DNA of 64,000 bases. Origin: Cellulomonas sp. ES6. Lineage in GTDB: Bacteria; Actinomycetota; Actinomycetes; Actinomycetales; Cellulomonadaceae. The notes under the pieces were generated by a model. It was not told where the DNA came from. It was given only the letters and a program-made list of their open reading frames with translations, and made no database searches. Each line of letters opens with the position of its first letter. Positions within the stretch are counted from its first letter, which is position 1. The stretch is from contig NZ_CP125655.1 in NCBI RefSeq assembly GCF_030053835.1, positions 1,860,001 to 1,924,000 on the forward strand. The letters run 5' to 3'. The translations under genes and the position numbers were made by a program. Below are positions 1-10,267 of this stretch, piece after piece.

Positions 1-347
1 TCGCGGAGCGTCGGCAGCACCGCCAGCGTGGCGAGCCCGCCCGCGGCGAACGTCACCACCTGGTCGGCGAGGAGCGCCACGAGGCGCCGCCAGACCGGCG
101 CGGCCAGCTCGTCGAGGTCGGCGTCCTCGGCCCACGCGCGCGCCACCACCGTGCCGGCCGCGGGCGACCCGTGCCACGCCGGGACCGGGGGCGCCACCGG
201 GGCCGAGGACGCCCCTTCGGCGACGGGCGCAGGTGCGCCACCCGCCGGCGCGGCCGTGCGCGCCCCGCAGGCGCCGCAGAACGCCGCCCCCGGCTCGAGC
301 GCCGCCCCGCACACGGCGCATCGCGCACCGGCGTGGTCCGTGGTCAT
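1..347 (-). CDS. zinc-ribbon RDD-family membrane protein (partial)
   Basis: Only the first 115 codons are in the window; the gene runs off the left edge. Two CxxC pairs (residues 10-13 and 24-27) form a zinc-ribbon-like head, followed by an Ala/Pro-rich linker, and then the stretch beginning AAPVWRRLVALLADQVV, which resembles the first membrane helix of RDD domains. The ATG at 345-347 is preceded by an AGGGGGAGG ribosome binding site. It lies downstream of the polyprenyl synthase on the same strand with a 58-base gap. RDD proteins are poorly defined membrane proteins, some linked to transport. The zinc ribbon is directly visible; the RDD assignment rests on a short stretch and is moderate. 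Confidence 0.6.
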   Translation of the reverse strand, partial: MTTDHAGARCAVCGAALEPGAAFCGACGARTAAPAGGAPAPVAEGASSAPVAPPVPAWHGSPAAGTVVARAWAEDADLDELAAPVWRRLVALLADQVVTFAAGGLATLAVLPTLR

Positions 348-405
348 GCCTCCCCCTGCTCGCGCCCGGCCCGCGGCGGCTGTACGCGGACCGTCCGGCG
401 CCCGG

Positions 406-1410
406 TCAGGACGCCCGGTCCACCAGGGCGTCGGCGAACGAGACGAACGAGTCCTTGACGGGCCCGTCGGGCAGCGGCGCGAGGACGGCCACGGCCTCCT
501 CGACGAGCGCGGACGCCCGGCGGCGGGTCTCCGCGACGACGTCGTGCGCCCGCAGGGCGGCGACGGTCTCGGCGAGCACGGCGTCGTCCGACAGGTCGCC
601 GTCGAGCCGGGCGACGAGCGCGACGTCGGCCGGGTCGCCCCCGGCGGCCGCGCGCTCGCGGAGCAGCAGCACCGGCATGGTCGGCACCTGCTCGCGCAGG
701 TCGGTGCCGGGCGTCTTGCCGGACACGGCACCCTCGGAGGTGAGGTCCAGCACGTCGTCGGCGAGCTGGAACGCCACGCCGATGCGCTCGCCGAACGCCG
801 CGACGGTCTCGACGACCTCCGGGCTGCAGCCGCCGTACATGGCGCCGAGCCGCGCGGACGTCGCGATGAGCGAGGCGGTCTTGTCGGCCAGCACCTGCAG
901 GTAGTGCTGGACGGGGTCGCCGTGCTCCCCCGGGCCCATCGACTCGTGGAGCTGCCCGAGGCAGAGCCGCTCGAACGTGCCGGCCTGGATGAGCACCGCC
1001 TCGGGGCCGAGGTGCGCGACGGTGGTGGACGCGCGCGCGAACAGCAGGTCCCCGACGAGGATCGCGACGGAGTTGCCCCAGACCTCGTGCGCGGCGGGCG
1101 CGCCCCGGCGCAGCGGCGCGGAGTCCATGACGTCGTCGTGGTACAGCGACGCGAGGTGCGTGAGCTCGACGACGACCGCCGCCTGGAGCACCTCGTCGCG
1201 GGCGCCGTCCCCGAGCTCGGCGGCCAGCAGGGTCAGCAGCGGTCGCAGGCGCTTGCCGCCGGCGTTCGCGAGGTGGTGCGCGGCGTCGTCGACGAGCGGG
1301 TCGGCGTACGCGACGGCGGAGCGCAGGCGCTCCTCGACCAGGTCGAGGCGTCCCGCGATGCGCTCGGCGAGCGCGGCGTCGGCGAGCGGCAGGGTGGTCG
1401 GGGATGTCAC
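406..1410 (-). CDS. polyprenyl diphosphate synthase (menaquinone side chain)
   Basis: Trans-isoprenyl diphosphate synthase of 334 residues that elongates allylic diphosphates with isopentenyl diphosphate. It shows the family motifs in order: GGKRLRP at 51-57, first aspartate-rich motif DDVMD at 92-96, and second motif DDVLD at 218-222 preceded by FQLA. Length fits hepta/octa/nonaprenyl synthases. Its position beside nuo, menG and a MenJ-type reductase matches the mycobacterial grcC1-menJ-menG neighbourhood, so the product is probably the menaquinone tail; chain length cannot be read from the sequence. The GTG start at 1408-1410 has no Shine-Dalgarno sequence but sits six bases after a TAGGTT box, so the mRNA is probably leaderless. 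A strong terminator separates it from nuoN. Confidence 0.9.
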   Translation of the reverse strand: MTSPTTLPLADAALAERIAGRLDLVEERLRSAVAYADPLVDDAAHHLANAGGKRLRPLLTLLAAELGDGARDEVLQAAVVVELTHLASLYHDDVMDSAPLRRGAPAAHEVWGNSVAILVGDLLFARASTTVAHLGPEAVLIQAGTFERLCLGQLHESMGPGEHGDPVQHYLQVLADKTASLIATSARLGAMYGGCSPEVVETVAAFGERIGVAFQLADDVLDLTSEGAVSGKTPGTDLREQVPTMPVLLLRERAAAGGDPADVALVARLDGDLSDDAVLAETVAALRAHDVVAETRRRASALVEEAVAVLAPLPDGPVKDSFVSFADALVDRAS

Positions 1411-1416
1411 GGGACG

Positions 1417-1422
1417 AACCTA
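1417..1422 (-). promoter_or_regulatory. -10 box of leaderless polyprenyl synthase mRNA
   Basis: On the minus strand the sequence reads TAGGTT, six bases, GTG. A TANNNT box six to seven bases before the start codon is the actinobacterial leaderless promoter layout. No -35 element is evident. Confidence 0.5.
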
Positions 1423-1452
1423 TCTGGCCGCGCGGGCCCGGGCAGAACCGAC

Positions 1453-1496
1453 GCGGCCGCCCGGCCCGGCGCGCAGGCACCGGACCGGGCGGCCGC
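1453..1496 (-). terminator. terminator of the nuo operon
   Basis: Inverted repeat with 17-base arms (1453-1469 and 1480-1496, one mismatch) and a 10-base loop, six bases past the nuoN stop codon. There is no T-tract, as is common in high-GC actinobacteria. Confidence 0.75.
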
Positions 1497-1501
1497 GGAG
1501 G

Positions 1502-3373
1502 TCACGGCAGGAGCTGGGCGACGCCGGCGATCGCGTCCAGGACCGGGCCGGGGAACACGCCGAGGGCGACGGTGAGCACCGCGCACAGGCCGATCGACAC
1601 GATCGCCAGGCCCTGCGAGCCGACCACGACGGCGCCCGGGCGGGCCTCGTCGTCGCCGTCCTGCGGGCCGCCGTGCGGGCTGGTGAAGAACATCAGGACG
1701 ATGATCCGCACGTAGAAGAACGCCGCCGCCGCCGAGGCGAGCACGCCGACCACGGCGAGCGGCCAGGCGCCGCCGTCGACCGCCGCGGAGAACACCGCGA
1801 ACTTGCCGGTGAAGCCGGCGGTCAGCGGGATGCCCGCGAACGAGAGCAGGAACAGCGCGAACGTGGTGGCCAGCACCGGGTTCGTCCGGCCGAGCCCCGC
1901 CCACTGCGACAGGTGCGTGGCCTCGCCGAGCACCGGGCCCTCGGCCTCGACCGGGTCGGCGCCCTCGGCCTCGACCGGGTCGGCGCCGCCGGCCTCGACC
2001 GGGTCGGCGCCGCCGGCCCCGACCGGCTCGCTCCCGTCGGCGCCGGGCTCCGTCCGCTCGAGCTCCCGGGCCTCGTCCGCGGCGTCCACCGGGCCGCCGG
2101 TCCCCGCGACGTCGGCCGTGCTGCCGACCGTCGGGGCGGACGCGAGCGCCGTGGCACCGGCCGGCGCCGCACCCGCGGCGACCAGCAGCGGCACGCGCTC
2201 GGACTGCGCCGCGCGGACCGACCCGCGCTCGCGCACCAGGGACACGATCCCGAAGGCACCGATCGTCGCCGCGCCGTACGCCAGCAGGTAGAACAGCACC
2301 GCCGTGATGCCCGACTCCGTGAGCGCGACGACGCCCGTGAGCACGAAGCCCGCGTGCGCGATGGACGAGTACGCCAGCACGCGCTTGATGTCGGTCTGCA
2401 CGAGCGCGACGACCGTCCCGACCACCATCGTGGCGATGGCGACGGTCCACATCATCGGCTCGAGGTCCCAGCGCAGGTCCGGCAGCACGCCGTAGAACAC
2501 CCGCAGCAGGGCGCCGAACGCGGCGACCTTGGTGCACGCGGCCATGAAGCCGGTGATCGGCGTCGGGGCGCCCTGGTACACGTCCGGCGTCCAGGAGTGG
2601 AACGGCACGGCGCCGACCTTGAACAGCAGCCCGACGAGCACCAGCAGCGCGCCCGCGAGCAGCAGGCCGTCCATGCCGGTCACGGTGCGGACGGCCGCGG
2701 CGATGTCGGCGAACCGCAGCGAGCCGGAGAACCCGTACAGCAGGGCGATGCCGAACAGCAGCAGCGCGGACGCGAACGACCCGAGCAGGAAGTACTTCAT
2801 GGACGCCTCCTGGCTGAGGAGGCGACGCCGGCGGGACAGCCCGGCCAGCAGGTACAGCGGCAGGGACAGCACCTCGAGCGCGACGAACAGCGTGAGCAGG
2901 TCCCCGGTGGCCGGGAAGATCAGCATGCCGCCGGTCGCGAACAGCACCAGGGGGTAGACCTCGGTCTGCTGCAGGCCGGCGACGCGCGCCGCCTCCTCGT
3001 AGCCGGAGCCGGGGACGGCCGCGCCCTGCGGGGCGAACGCGTCCTCCCCGGTGTCGGTGCGGTCCGCGATGACGAGCACCGCGAGCAGGGCCAGCAGCGC
3101 CAGCGTGCCCTGGAGGACCAGCGTGGGGCCGTCCACCAGCAGCGAGCCGCCGAGCACGTCGGTCCCGCCGGTGTCCTTGACGTCGGACCAGAGGGCGGCG
3201 ACGGCGACCACCGCCGCGGCGAGCGCGACGAGCGTCAGCGTGAGCTGCACGGGCCGGCGGGCGCGCCGGGGCACGAACGCCTCGACGAGCACGCCCACCA
3301 CCGCGGCACCCAGCACCAGCAGCACCGGCGTCAGCTGCGCCCAGGCGATCTCGGGCACGGTGAACGCGCTCAC
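1502..3373 (-). CDS. nuoN: NADH-quinone oxidoreductase subunit N
   Basis: Antiporter-like membrane subunit of complex I, last gene of the nuo operon. Multiple hydrophobic helices and conserved stretches (MKYFLLGSFASALLLFG, KVGAVPFHSWTPDVYQGAP) mark the family. At 623 residues it is about 100 longer than expected: between a helix ending near residue 385 and the conserved THLSQWAGLGR near 486 there is an Ala/Gly/Glu-rich hydrophilic insertion containing tandem copies of an eight-residue unit like DPVEAGGA. The insertion is in frame and both flanks are intact, so the protein is probably functional. The GTG start overlaps the nuoM stop by four bases. Confidence 0.95.
   Translation of the reverse strand: MSAFTVPEIAWAQLTPVLLVLGAAVVGVLVEAFVPRRARRPVQLTLTLVALAAAVVAVAALWSDVKDTGGTDVLGGSLLVDGPTLVLQGTLALLALLAVLVIADRTDTGEDAFAPQGAAVPGSGYEEAARVAGLQQTEVYPLVLFATGGMLIFPATGDLLTLFVALEVLSLPLYLLAGLSRRRRLLSQEASMKYFLLGSFASALLLFGIALLYGFSGSLRFADIAAAVRTVTGMDGLLLAGALLVLVGLLFKVGAVPFHSWTPDVYQGAPTPITGFMAACTKVAAFGALLRVFYGVLPDLRWDLEPMMWTVAIATMVVGTVVALVQTDIKRVLAYSSIAHAGFVLTGVVALTESGITAVLFYLLAYGAATIGAFGIVSLVRERGSVRAAQSERVPLLVAAGAAPAGATALASAPTVGSTADVAGTGGPVDAADEARELERTEPGADGSEPVGAGGADPVEAGGADPVEAEGADPVEAEGPVLGEATHLSQWAGLGRTNPVLATTFALFLLSFAGIPLTAGFTGKFAVFSAAVDGGAWPLAVVGVLASAAAAFFYVRIIVLMFFTSPHGGPQDGDDEARPGAVVVGSQGLAIVSIGLCAVLTVALGVFPGPVLDAIAGVAQLLP
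1938..2030 (-). repeat. 24-bp tandem repeat inside nuoN
   Basis: Three near-identical 24-base units (1938-1961, 1962-1985, 1986-2009) and a diverged partial fourth. The unit keeps the reading frame and encodes the DPVEAGGA-like octapeptide of the NuoN insertion. Confidence 0.85.
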
Positions 3374-4971
3374 TGGTCGCTCCCCTCGTCGTCACCGGTC
3401 AGCGCGACCGGGGTGTCCGGGGCGTCGGCGACGCCCACCTGCGTGACCGACTCGGCGGCGGGCTGGTCGACCAGCCGCAGCGCCGGGGCGGGGTAGAAGC
3501 CGAGCACCAGCATGATCGCGATGAGCGGGCCGACGACCCACCGCTCGCGACCGCCGAGGTCCCGGGTGCCCGCGAGCTCGTCGCGGACGGGGCCGGTGAA
3601 CACCCGCTGGTACGTCCACAGCACGTAGATCGCGGCGAGCACCACGGCGACGACGGCGACCACGGCGGCCGGGCGGTTCGCGGCGAACGTGCCGACGACG
3701 ACCAGGAACTCCGAGACGAAGGTCGACAGGCCGGGCAGCGAGAGCGCCGACAGGCCGGTGACCAGGAACGTGCCGGCGAGCACCGGGGTGACCTTCTGCA
3801 GGCCGCCGAAGTCCTCGATGCGGGCGGACCCGCGGCGGGCGGCGAGGAAGCCGACCAGGAGGAACAGCGCGCCGGTGGAGAGGCCGTGGTTGACCATGTA
3901 GAACGACGAGCCGGCGATGGACGTCGACGTGAAGGCGAAGATGCCCAGCACGATGAACCCGAAGTGCGACACCGACGTGTACGCGACGAGCCGGAACAGG
4001 TCCTGCTGCCCGATGGCCAGCAGCGCGCCGTAGAAGATCGACACGATCGCCAGGACGATGATCACCGGCGCCGCCCAGCGGGAGGCCTCCGGGAACAGCG
4101 GCAGGCAGAGCGTGAGCATCCCGAAGGTGCCGACCTTGTCGAGCACGCCGACCAGCAGCGTCGAGGTGCCCGCGGGCGCCTGCTCGGCGGCGTCCGGCAG
4201 CCAGGTGTGGACCGGGAACATCGGCGCCTTGATCGCGAACGCGAGGAAGAACGCGAGGAACAGCCAGCGCTCGGTGCTGGTCGACAGGTCGAGGTTGCCG
4301 ACCAGGTTGTCCACCAGGAAGCCCTGCTCGCCGCGCGGGCCCTGCAGGTAGAGCGCGATGACGCCCGCCAGCATGATGAGCCCGCCCGCGAGCGAGAACA
4401 GCAGGAACTTCACGGCCGCGTACCGCCGCTGCGGCCCGCCGAACGCGCCGATCATGAAGTAGACCGGGATCAGCATGGCCTCGAACAGCACGTAGAACAG
4501 GAACACGTCCCGGGCCGCGAACACGGCGACCATGAACGCGGTCAGCACGAGCACGAGCGCCAGGTAGTGCCGCAGCCGGTTGGTGGCGGCCTCCCCGCTG
4601 CCCTGCTCGCGCCAGGCCGCGAGGATCACGACCGGCACCAGGACGACGGACAGCAGCACGAGCGCGAGCCCGACGCCGTCGACGCCCACGGCGTACGAGA
4701 CGCCGAGCTGCGGGATCCACCCGTGGGTCTCGGTGAGCTGGTGCACCCGGGCCGCGGCCGTGTCGAACGCCCGCAGCGCGCCGAGCGCGAGGACGACCTC
4801 GACGAGGGCGACGCCGAGCGCGACCTGGCGCGACCAGCGGCGGGCACCGGTGGCGGTCCCGTCGGCGGCCGTGGCCCCGGGCAGCGCCCAGAGCACCAGC
4901 GCGCCGACCAGCGGCCACACGATGAGGAGGGTCAGCCACGGCACGTCCGTGGTGACGGCGACAGTCGACAT
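3370..4971 (-). CDS. nuoM: NADH-quinone oxidoreductase subunit M
   Basis: Proton-pumping, antiporter-like membrane subunit of complex I. About 14 hydrophobic helices are visible, with family signatures such as FMIGAFGGPQRRYAAVKFL and FPVHTWLPDAAEQAPAG, where the helix-borne Lys/His lie. Length (533 residues from this start) is normal. A second ATG lies six bases upstream at 4977, but the GAGGGG ribosome binding site abuts that one directly and sits six bases from the ATG at 4971, so I prefer 4971. The 3' end overlaps nuoN by four bases, and nuoL ends just upstream, consistent with translational coupling. Confidence 0.95.
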   Translation of the reverse strand: MSTVAVTTDVPWLTLLIVWPLVGALVLWALPGATAADGTATGARRWSRQVALGVALVEVVLALGALRAFDTAAARVHQLTETHGWIPQLGVSYAVGVDGVGLALVLLSVVLVPVVILAAWREQGSGEAATNRLRHYLALVLVLTAFMVAVFAARDVFLFYVLFEAMLIPVYFMIGAFGGPQRRYAAVKFLLFSLAGGLIMLAGVIALYLQGPRGEQGFLVDNLVGNLDLSTSTERWLFLAFFLAFAIKAPMFPVHTWLPDAAEQAPAGTSTLLVGVLDKVGTFGMLTLCLPLFPEASRWAAPVIIVLAIVSIFYGALLAIGQQDLFRLVAYTSVSHFGFIVLGIFAFTSTSIAGSSFYMVNHGLSTGALFLLVGFLAARRGSARIEDFGGLQKVTPVLAGTFLVTGLSALSLPGLSTFVSEFLVVVGTFAANRPAAVVAVVAVVLAAIYVLWTYQRVFTGPVRDELAGTRDLGGRERWVVGPLIAIMLVLGFYPAPALRLVDQPAAESVTQVGVADAPDTPVALTGDDEGSDQ

Positions 4972-4981
4972 CAACATCCCC

Positions 4982-6901
4982 TCAGATCCGAGGCGCCAGG
5001 ACGACGACCGCGAGGACGACCAGGCCGAGCAGCATCGTGGCGGCGTACTGCCGGGCGTACCCGGTCTGCGCCTTGCGCACGAGCTCCCCGATCCCGACCG
5101 TCAGCCGGCCGAGGCCCGTGAACGCCCCGTCGACCGCGGTGCGGTCGCCGAACACGAGCGAGCGGGTCAGGTGCCGGCCGGGCTCGACCAGCAGGGCGTC
5201 GTTCACGGCGTCCTGGTACAGGTCGACGCGCGCGGCGCGGGTCAGCGGGGAGCCGGCGGGCGCGGTCTCGGGGACCGGCAGCGCGCCGTACTGGCGCCAG
5301 GCGAGGAGCGCCCCGGCGGCGACCGCCACGAGCGTCACGACCTGGATGACCAGGACCGGCAGCACCGGCTCGTGGTGCTCCACGTGCCCGGTGACCGGCT
5401 CCAGCCAGGTGGTGAAGCCGCCGCCCAGCTGGAGCACGAAGCCGAGCGCGACGGAGCCCAGCGCCAGCACGATCATCGGGATCGTCATGAGCGCGGGCGA
5501 CTCGTGCGGGTGCGGCTCGTGGCCGGCCTCGTCACGGGTCCAGCGCTTGCGCCCGTGGAACGTCATGAAGAACAGGCGCGACATGTAGAACGCGGTGATG
5601 CCGGCGCCGATCAGCGCGACCAGGCCGAACACCCACGCCCGCCACTCGCCGGCGCCCTCCGGGACCACGAACGCGGACTCGATGATCTTGTCCTTCGACC
5701 AGAAGCCCGAGAACGGCGGGACGCCGAGGATCGCGAGCCAGCCGGCGCCGAACGTCACCCACGTGATGACCATGTACCTGCGCAGGCCGCCGAAGCGCCG
5801 CATGTCGGTCTGGTCGTCCATGCCGTGCATGACCGACCCGGCACCGAGGAACATGCCGGCCTTGAAGAAGCCGTGGGTCACGAGGTGGAAGATCGCGAAC
5901 GCGTACCCGATGGGGCCGAGACCCGCGGCGAGCACCATGTAGCCGATCTGCGACATGGTCGACGCGGCGAGCGCCTTCTTGATGTCGTCCTTCGCGGAGC
6001 CGATGACCGCCCCGAGCACCAGCGTGATCGCGCCGATGATCGTCACGACGAGCTGCGCGGTCGGCGCGCCCTCGAACACCGGCGCGGACCGCACGATGAG
6101 GTAGACGCCCGCGGTGACCATGGTCGCCGCGTGGATGAGCGCGGACACCGGCGTGGGGCCGGCCATCGCGTCACCGAGCCAGGACTGCAGCGGGAACTGC
6201 GCCGACTTGCCGCAGGCCGCGAGCAGCAGCATCAGGCCGGTCGCGGTGAGCGTCGCGGTGGACGCGAGCCCGCCCTCGACGCCCGCGGCGACGCCCTCGA
6301 ACGACACCGTGCCGAACGTCGCGAACATGAGCATCATCGCGACCAGCAGGCCGATGTCGCCGACGCGGTTGGCGACGAACGCCTTCTTCGCGGCGACGGC
6401 GTACGGCGTGTGGTGGTTCCAGAACCCGATGAGCAGGTACGACGCGAGACCCACGCCCTCCCAGCCGACGAACAGCAGGAGGTAGGAGTCCGCGAGCACC
6501 AGGATCAGCATCGCGGCGATGAAGAGGTTGAGGTACGCGAAGAACCGACGCCGCGCGGCGTCGTGCTCCATGTACGCGACCGAGTAGAGGTGGATCAGCG
6601 TGCCCACGAAGGTCACGAGCAGGACGAACGTCAGCGACAGCGGGTCGACCCGCAGCCCCGCGGCCAGGTCGAACCGGCCCGCGGAGATCCAGTCGAACAG
6701 GTGCAGGTCGAGCACCCGCTCGTCGGAGGGCCGGCCGAGCAGGTCCACCAGCAGGTACGCGGCGACCGCGAACGCGGACGCGGAGGCGACCACGCCGAGC
6801 CAGTGGCCCCAGCGGTCGCTGCGGCGCCCCAGGAGCAGCAGCAGGGCCGCACTCGCCAGCGGTACCGCGACCAGCAGCGCGGCGACGGAGGAAAGGTCCA
6901 C
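4982..6901 (-). CDS. nuoL: NADH-quinone oxidoreductase subunit L
   Basis: Largest antiporter-like subunit of complex I, 639 residues, with the distal piston-helix region at its C-terminus. Conserved stretches include [38 protein letters not shown] and the helix with [17 protein letters not shown] start at 6899-6901, preceded by GAGGGG. It lies seven bases downstream of nuoK and four before the ATG at 4977 ahead of nuoM. No unusual insertion is seen. Confidence 0.96.
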   Translation of the reverse strand: MDLSSVAALLVAVPLASAALLLLLGRRSDRWGHWLGVVASASAFAVAAYLLVDLLGRPSDERVLDLHLFDWISAGRFDLAAGLRVDPLSLTFVLLVTFVGTLIHLYSVAYMEHDAARRRFFAYLNLFIAAMLILVLADSYLLLFVGWEGVGLASYLLIGFWNHHTPYAVAAKKAFVANRVGDIGLLVAMMLMFATFGTVSFEGVAAGVEGGLASTATLTATGLMLLLAACGKSAQFPLQSWLGDAMAGPTPVSALIHAATMVTAGVYLIVRSAPVFEGAPTAQLVVTIIGAITLVLGAVIGSAKDDIKKALAASTMSQIGYMVLAAGLGPIGYAFAIFHLVTHGFFKAGMFLGAGSVMHGMDDQTDMRRFGGLRRYMVITWVTFGAGWLAILGVPPFSGFWSKDKIIESAFVVPEGAGEWRAWVFGLVALIGAGITAFYMSRLFFMTFHGRKRWTRDEAGHEPHPHESPALMTIPMIVLALGSVALGFVLQLGGGFTTWLEPVTGHVEHHEPVLPVLVIQVVTLVAVAAGALLAWRQYGALPVPETAPAGSPLTRAARVDLYQDAVNDALLVEPGRHLTRSLVFGDRTAVDGAFTGLGRLTVGIGELVRKAQTGYARQYAATMLLGLVVLAVVVLAPRI

Positions 6902-6908
6902 GGTCCCC

Positions 6909-7208
6909 TCAGCTCTTCAGCAGGTTGATGTCGTCGACGGACGCCGACTTCCGCGTGCGGAAGATCGACACGATGATCGCCAGCCCGACGACCACCTCCG
7001 CGGCGGCGACGACCATGACGAAGAAGGCCATGACCTGGCCCGTCAGGTCCCCGTGCATCCGGGAGAAGGTGACCAGGGCGAGGTTCGTCGCGTTGAGCAT
7101 GAGCTCGACGCCCATGAAGACGATGATCGCGTTCCGGCGCAGCAGCACCGTCGCGGCGCCGAGCGAGAACAGGATCGCGGACAGCACCAGGTAGTTCGTC
7201 AGCGTCAC
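6909..7208 (-). CDS. nuoK: NADH-quinone oxidoreductase subunit K
   Basis: Small three-helix membrane subunit of complex I, 99 residues, the typical length. The two membrane glutamates of the family are present (in [13 protein letters not shown] and in [11 protein letters not shown]); they form part of the hydrophilic axis for proton transfer. The GTG start at 7206-7208 overlaps the nuoJ stop codon in a GTGA quartet, so translation is probably coupled. Confidence 0.95.
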   Translation of the reverse strand: MTLTNYLVLSAILFSLGAATVLLRRNAIIVFMGVELMLNATNLALVTFSRMHGDLTGQVMAFFVMVVAAAEVVVGLAIIVSIFRTRKSASVDDINLLKS

Positions 7209-8125
7209 GGCTGCGTCTCCGTCCGGGTCGAGGCGCCGCCGAGGTCGATGTCGGTCTGCGGTCCGGTGGTCGTGCCCGGCGGTGCGGCGGGCGGGCGGGG
7301 CTCGTCGTCCGTGCTCGTCCCCAGGGCGGCCTCGACCTCGTCGGGCGTGACGGCGGTGCCGCGCTCCGCGAGGACGGCGGTGACGGCGCGCCGGTAGGTG
7401 TCGGCGCGGAACTCCGCCGTGCCGGCCTCCTGGCCGCGGATGCGCAGCACGCGCGGGACGGACTCGTCGATGGGGTTGCCCTGCGGGTCGAGCGCCGGCA
7501 CGTCCATCGCGTTGTGCCGGGCGTACACGCCGGGGGCGGGCAGCGGCGTCAGGCGGGCGCCGGCCGCGACGCGCGCGGCGGCCCGCTCCGGCTGCTTCAC
7601 CAGCGGCTTGAGGCGCTGCCGGTGCGTGAGCACCAGCGCGCCGAGCGCGGCCGTGACGAGCAGGGCACCGACGACCTCGAGGCCGAAGACGTGCTGCCCG
7701 AACACGATCCGCGCGACGCCCACCGGGTTGCCGTCGGCGTTCGCGGACTCCAGCCCGGCGGCGGCCGGGAACGTCGCCCGCCCGATCACCGAGACGAGCA
7801 CGACCGCGAGACCGACCCCGGCGAGCCAGCCGATCCAGCGCTGGCCGCGGATGGTCTCCACCAGCGAGTCGGACGCGTCGACGCCGACGAGCATGAGGAC
7901 GAACAGGAACAGCATCATGACCGCGCCGGTGTACACGACCACCTGGACGACGCCGAGGAACGGCGCCTCCTGCGCGATGTAGAGGAACGCCAGCGAGATC
8001 ATGACCGTGATCACGCACAGGGCCGCGTGCACGGCCTTGCGCGCGAACAGCAGGCCGAGGGCCGCGAGCACCATGATCGGCGCCAGCACCCAGAACAGGA
8101 CCGCCTCGGCGGTGCTCGGGCTCAT
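7205..8125 (-). CDS. nuoJ: NADH-quinone oxidoreductase subunit J
   Basis: Membrane subunit of complex I. The first ~190 residues carry the expected helices and the conserved [21 protein letters not shown] region. The protein is 306 residues long; the last ~115 form a hydrophilic, Pro/Thr-rich tail of the sort seen in longer actinobacterial NuoJ proteins. ATG at 8123-8125 overlaps the nuoI stop by four bases, and the stop overlaps the nuoK start. Confidence 0.93.
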   Translation of the reverse strand: MSPSTAEAVLFWVLAPIMVLAALGLLFARKAVHAALCVITVMISLAFLYIAQEAPFLGVVQVVVYTGAVMMLFLFVLMLVGVDASDSLVETIRGQRWIGWLAGVGLAVVLVSVIGRATFPAAAGLESANADGNPVGVARIVFGQHVFGLEVVGALLVTAALGALVLTHRQRLKPLVKQPERAAARVAAGARLTPLPAPGVYARHNAMDVPALDPQGNPIDESVPRVLRIRGQEAGTAEFRADTYRRAVTAVLAERGTAVTPDEVEAALGTSTDDEPRPPAAPPGTTTGPQTDIDLGGASTRTETQP

Positions 8126-8856
8126 CGGGCCTCCCCGCCCACCGGCTGGGTCGTGCCCGCCGCCCCGGCCCGGGCGCGTGCCGCCTCGAGCGTCTCGTCG
8201 TCGGGCCGGTGCTCCGCGACCCAGTCGACCTGGGCCGGCGTGGGCGCGGTGACCTCGCCGCGGTAGTACTCGGTGTCGGTCGTCCCCTCCACCATGGGGT
8301 GGGGCGCCGCGAGCATGCCGTCGACGAGCGGGCCGAGCAGGTCCTGCTTCTCGTAGATGAGGCCCTCGCGAGTCGGGCCCGCCAGCTCGAAGTCGTTGGT
8401 CATCGTGAGCGCGCGCGTCGGGCACGCCTCGATGCACAGGCCGCAGAAGATGCAGCGCAGGTAGTTGATCTGGTAGACGCGGCCGTAGCGCTCCCCGGGC
8501 GAGAACTGCTCGTCCGGGGTGTTGTCGGCGGCCTCGACGTAGATCGCGTCCGCGGGGCACGCCCACGCGCACAGCTCGCAGCCGATGCACTTCTCCAGGC
8601 CGTCCGGGTACCGGTTGAGCTGGTGCCGGCCGTGGAACCGCGGCTTCACGGGCGCCGTCTCGAACGGGTACTGCTCGGTGACGGTGCGGCTGAAGAAGTT
8701 CTTCAGCGTCACGCCGAACCCGGCGGCGGGCGCGAGGGCGTCGGCCACCGCGCTGCGCTTGGGGATCAGCGACTCGTACGGCCGCACCCGGCCCGCGGCG
8801 GCGACCTCGCCGCCGCCGTCGGCCTTCGCGACGGACTTGTCGGGCGTGTCAGCCAC
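8122..8856 (-). CDS. nuoI: NADH-quinone oxidoreductase subunit I (8Fe ferredoxin)
   Basis: Peripheral-arm subunit carrying two [4Fe-4S] clusters that pass electrons towards NuoB. The two motifs are intact: Cys 90, 93, 96, 100 ([11 protein letters not shown]) and Cys 135, 138, 141, 145 ([11 protein letters not shown]). At 244 residues it has modest N- and C-terminal hydrophilic extensions relative to short homologues. GTG start at 8854-8856, overlapping nuoH by eight bases; the stop overlaps nuoJ by four. Confidence 0.96.
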   Translation of the reverse strand: MADTPDKSVAKADGGGEVAAAGRVRPYESLIPKRSAVADALAPAAGFGVTLKNFFSRTVTEQYPFETAPVKPRFHGRHQLNRYPDGLEKCIGCELCAWACPADAIYVEAADNTPDEQFSPGERYGRVYQINYLRCIFCGLCIEACPTRALTMTNDFELAGPTREGLIYEKQDLLGPLVDGMLAAPHPMVEGTTDTEYYRGEVTAPTPAQVDWVAEHRPDDETLEAARARAGAAGTTQPVGGEAR

Positions 8857-10267
8857 GCGGCACCTCCTGGGTGGGGGACTCGGGGGCGTCGCCCTCGTCG
8901 GACGCGCCGGCGGCGGGACCGCCGACCAGCGCGGGGGACGCGGGCGCCTGGGCCTGGCGACGCAGCGCGCGCGGCGAGGGCGGCAGCGTCTGGCCGGGCA
9001 GCGGCGGGACCGGGAAGCCGCCGGCGAACGCGTCGAACGGCTCGTCCGAGCGGTCCGGCTCCGGCTCCGGCTTCTTCTCCGGGATGAGGAACGACACGAG
9101 GACGATCGCGACGATCACGCCCGCGAGGACGAACATCAGGGTGTCGAGCTCGACCTCGGCGAACTGGCGGACGCCCTGGACCACCGCGACGCACACCAGC
9201 CACACCAGGGCGGCCGGGATGAGCACCTTCCAGCCGAACTTCATGAACTGGTCGTACCGGAACCGCAGCAGCGTGCCGCGGATCCACACGAACAGGAACA
9301 TGAACAGCCAGACCTTGGCGACGAACCACAGCAGCGGCCACCAGCCGGTGTTGAACATGCCGTCGTTGATCGCCGACAGCGGCCACGGGGCGCGCCAGCC
9401 GCCGAAGAACAGCGTGGTCGCCACCGCGGAGACGTTGAGCATGTTGATGTACTCGGCGAGGAAGAACCACGCGAACTTCATCGAGGAGTACTCGGTGGTG
9501 TACCCGCCGACGAGCTCGCCCTCGGCCTCCGGGAGGTCGAACGGCAGGCGGTTGGTCTCGCCGACCATCGAGATCACGTAGATGACGAACGCCGGCGCCA
9601 GCGGGATGAGCCACCACAGGGTGGTCTGCGAGCCGACGATCTCCGAGGTCGACATGGACCCCGCGAGGATGAAGACGCTGACCAGCGACAGGCCCATCGC
9701 GAGCTCGTACGAGATGACCTGCGCGGTCGAGCGCACGGCACCCAGCAGCGGGTAGGTCGAGTTGGACGACCAGCCGCCGAGCACGATGCCGTACACGCCG
9801 ACGGACGCGCACGCGAGGATGTACAGCACCGCGACCGGGAAGTCCGTGAGCTGCAGCGGCGTCACCACGCCGAAGATCGAGACCTCCGGGCCGAACGGGA
9901 TCACCGCGTACGTCAGCAGCGAGCAGAACACCGCGATGAACGGCGCGACGATGTAGACCACCTTGTCGGCGGCCTTGACCGTCATGTCCTCCTTGAGCAG
10001 GAGCTTCATCGCGTCGGCCAGCGACTGGAACAGGCCGAACGGGCCGTGGACGTTCGGGCCGGGGCGCAGCTGCATCCGGCCGACCACGCGGCGCTCGAAC
10101 CAGATGGCGATGAGCACGCTCAGCAGCAGGAACACCAGGATGCCGACCGCCTTGAGCAGCCAGACCCAGAACACGTCCTGGCTGAAGTCGGCGGCGCCGC
10201 CGTCGACGGCGGCCGCGGGCAGCGCGGCCGGCAGGCCGGTGAGCACGGGGCTGAGCACGGCGCTCAT
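8849..10267 (-). CDS. nuoH: NADH-quinone oxidoreductase subunit H
   Basis: Membrane subunit forming much of the quinone-binding chamber. Signatures include [21 protein letters not shown] near the N-terminus and [20 protein letters not shown] in the middle, followed by the conserved [13 protein letters not shown] loop. About 472 residues; the last ~60 (after [12 protein letters not shown]) are a Pro/Ala-rich cytoplasmic tail, common in actinobacteria. ATG at 10265-10267 overlaps the nuoG stop by four bases. Confidence 0.95.
   Translation of the reverse strand: MSAVLSPVLTGLPAALPAAAVDGGAADFSQDVFWVWLLKAVGILVFLLLSVLIAIWFERRVVGRMQLRPGPNVHGPFGLFQSLADAMKLLLKEDMTVKAADKVVYIVAPFIAVFCSLLTYAVIPFGPEVSIFGVVTPLQLTDFPVAVLYILACASVGVYGIVLGGWSSNSTYPLLGAVRSTAQVISYELAMGLSLVSVFILAGSMSTSEIVGSQTTLWWLIPLAPAFVIYVISMVGETNRLPFDLPEAEGELVGGYTTEYSSMKFAWFFLAEYINMLNVSAVATTLFFGGWRAPWPLSAINDGMFNTGWWPLLWFVAKVWLFMFLFVWIRGTLLRFRYDQFMKFGWKVLIPAALVWLVCVAVVQGVRQFAEVELDTLMFVLAGVIVAIVLVSFLIPEKKPEPEPDRSDEPFDAFAGGFPVPPLPGQTLPPSPRALRRQAQAPASPALVGGPAAGASDEGDAPESPTQEVPRG

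Noticed and set aside
28..1575. Long open frame on the plus strand opposite the polyprenyl synthase
   Set aside because: Arg/Ala/Gly-rich with no recognisable motif; an antisense frame typical of very high GC DNA. The minus-strand gene has complete catalytic motifs.
1938..2030. CRISPR-like array
   Set aside because: Contiguous 24-bp units with no spacers, in frame inside nuoN.
977..3496. 839-codon plus-strand frame over nuoN
   Set aside because: Low-complexity Arg/Glu/His composition, antisense to a clear NuoN; similar long frames occur over most genes here.
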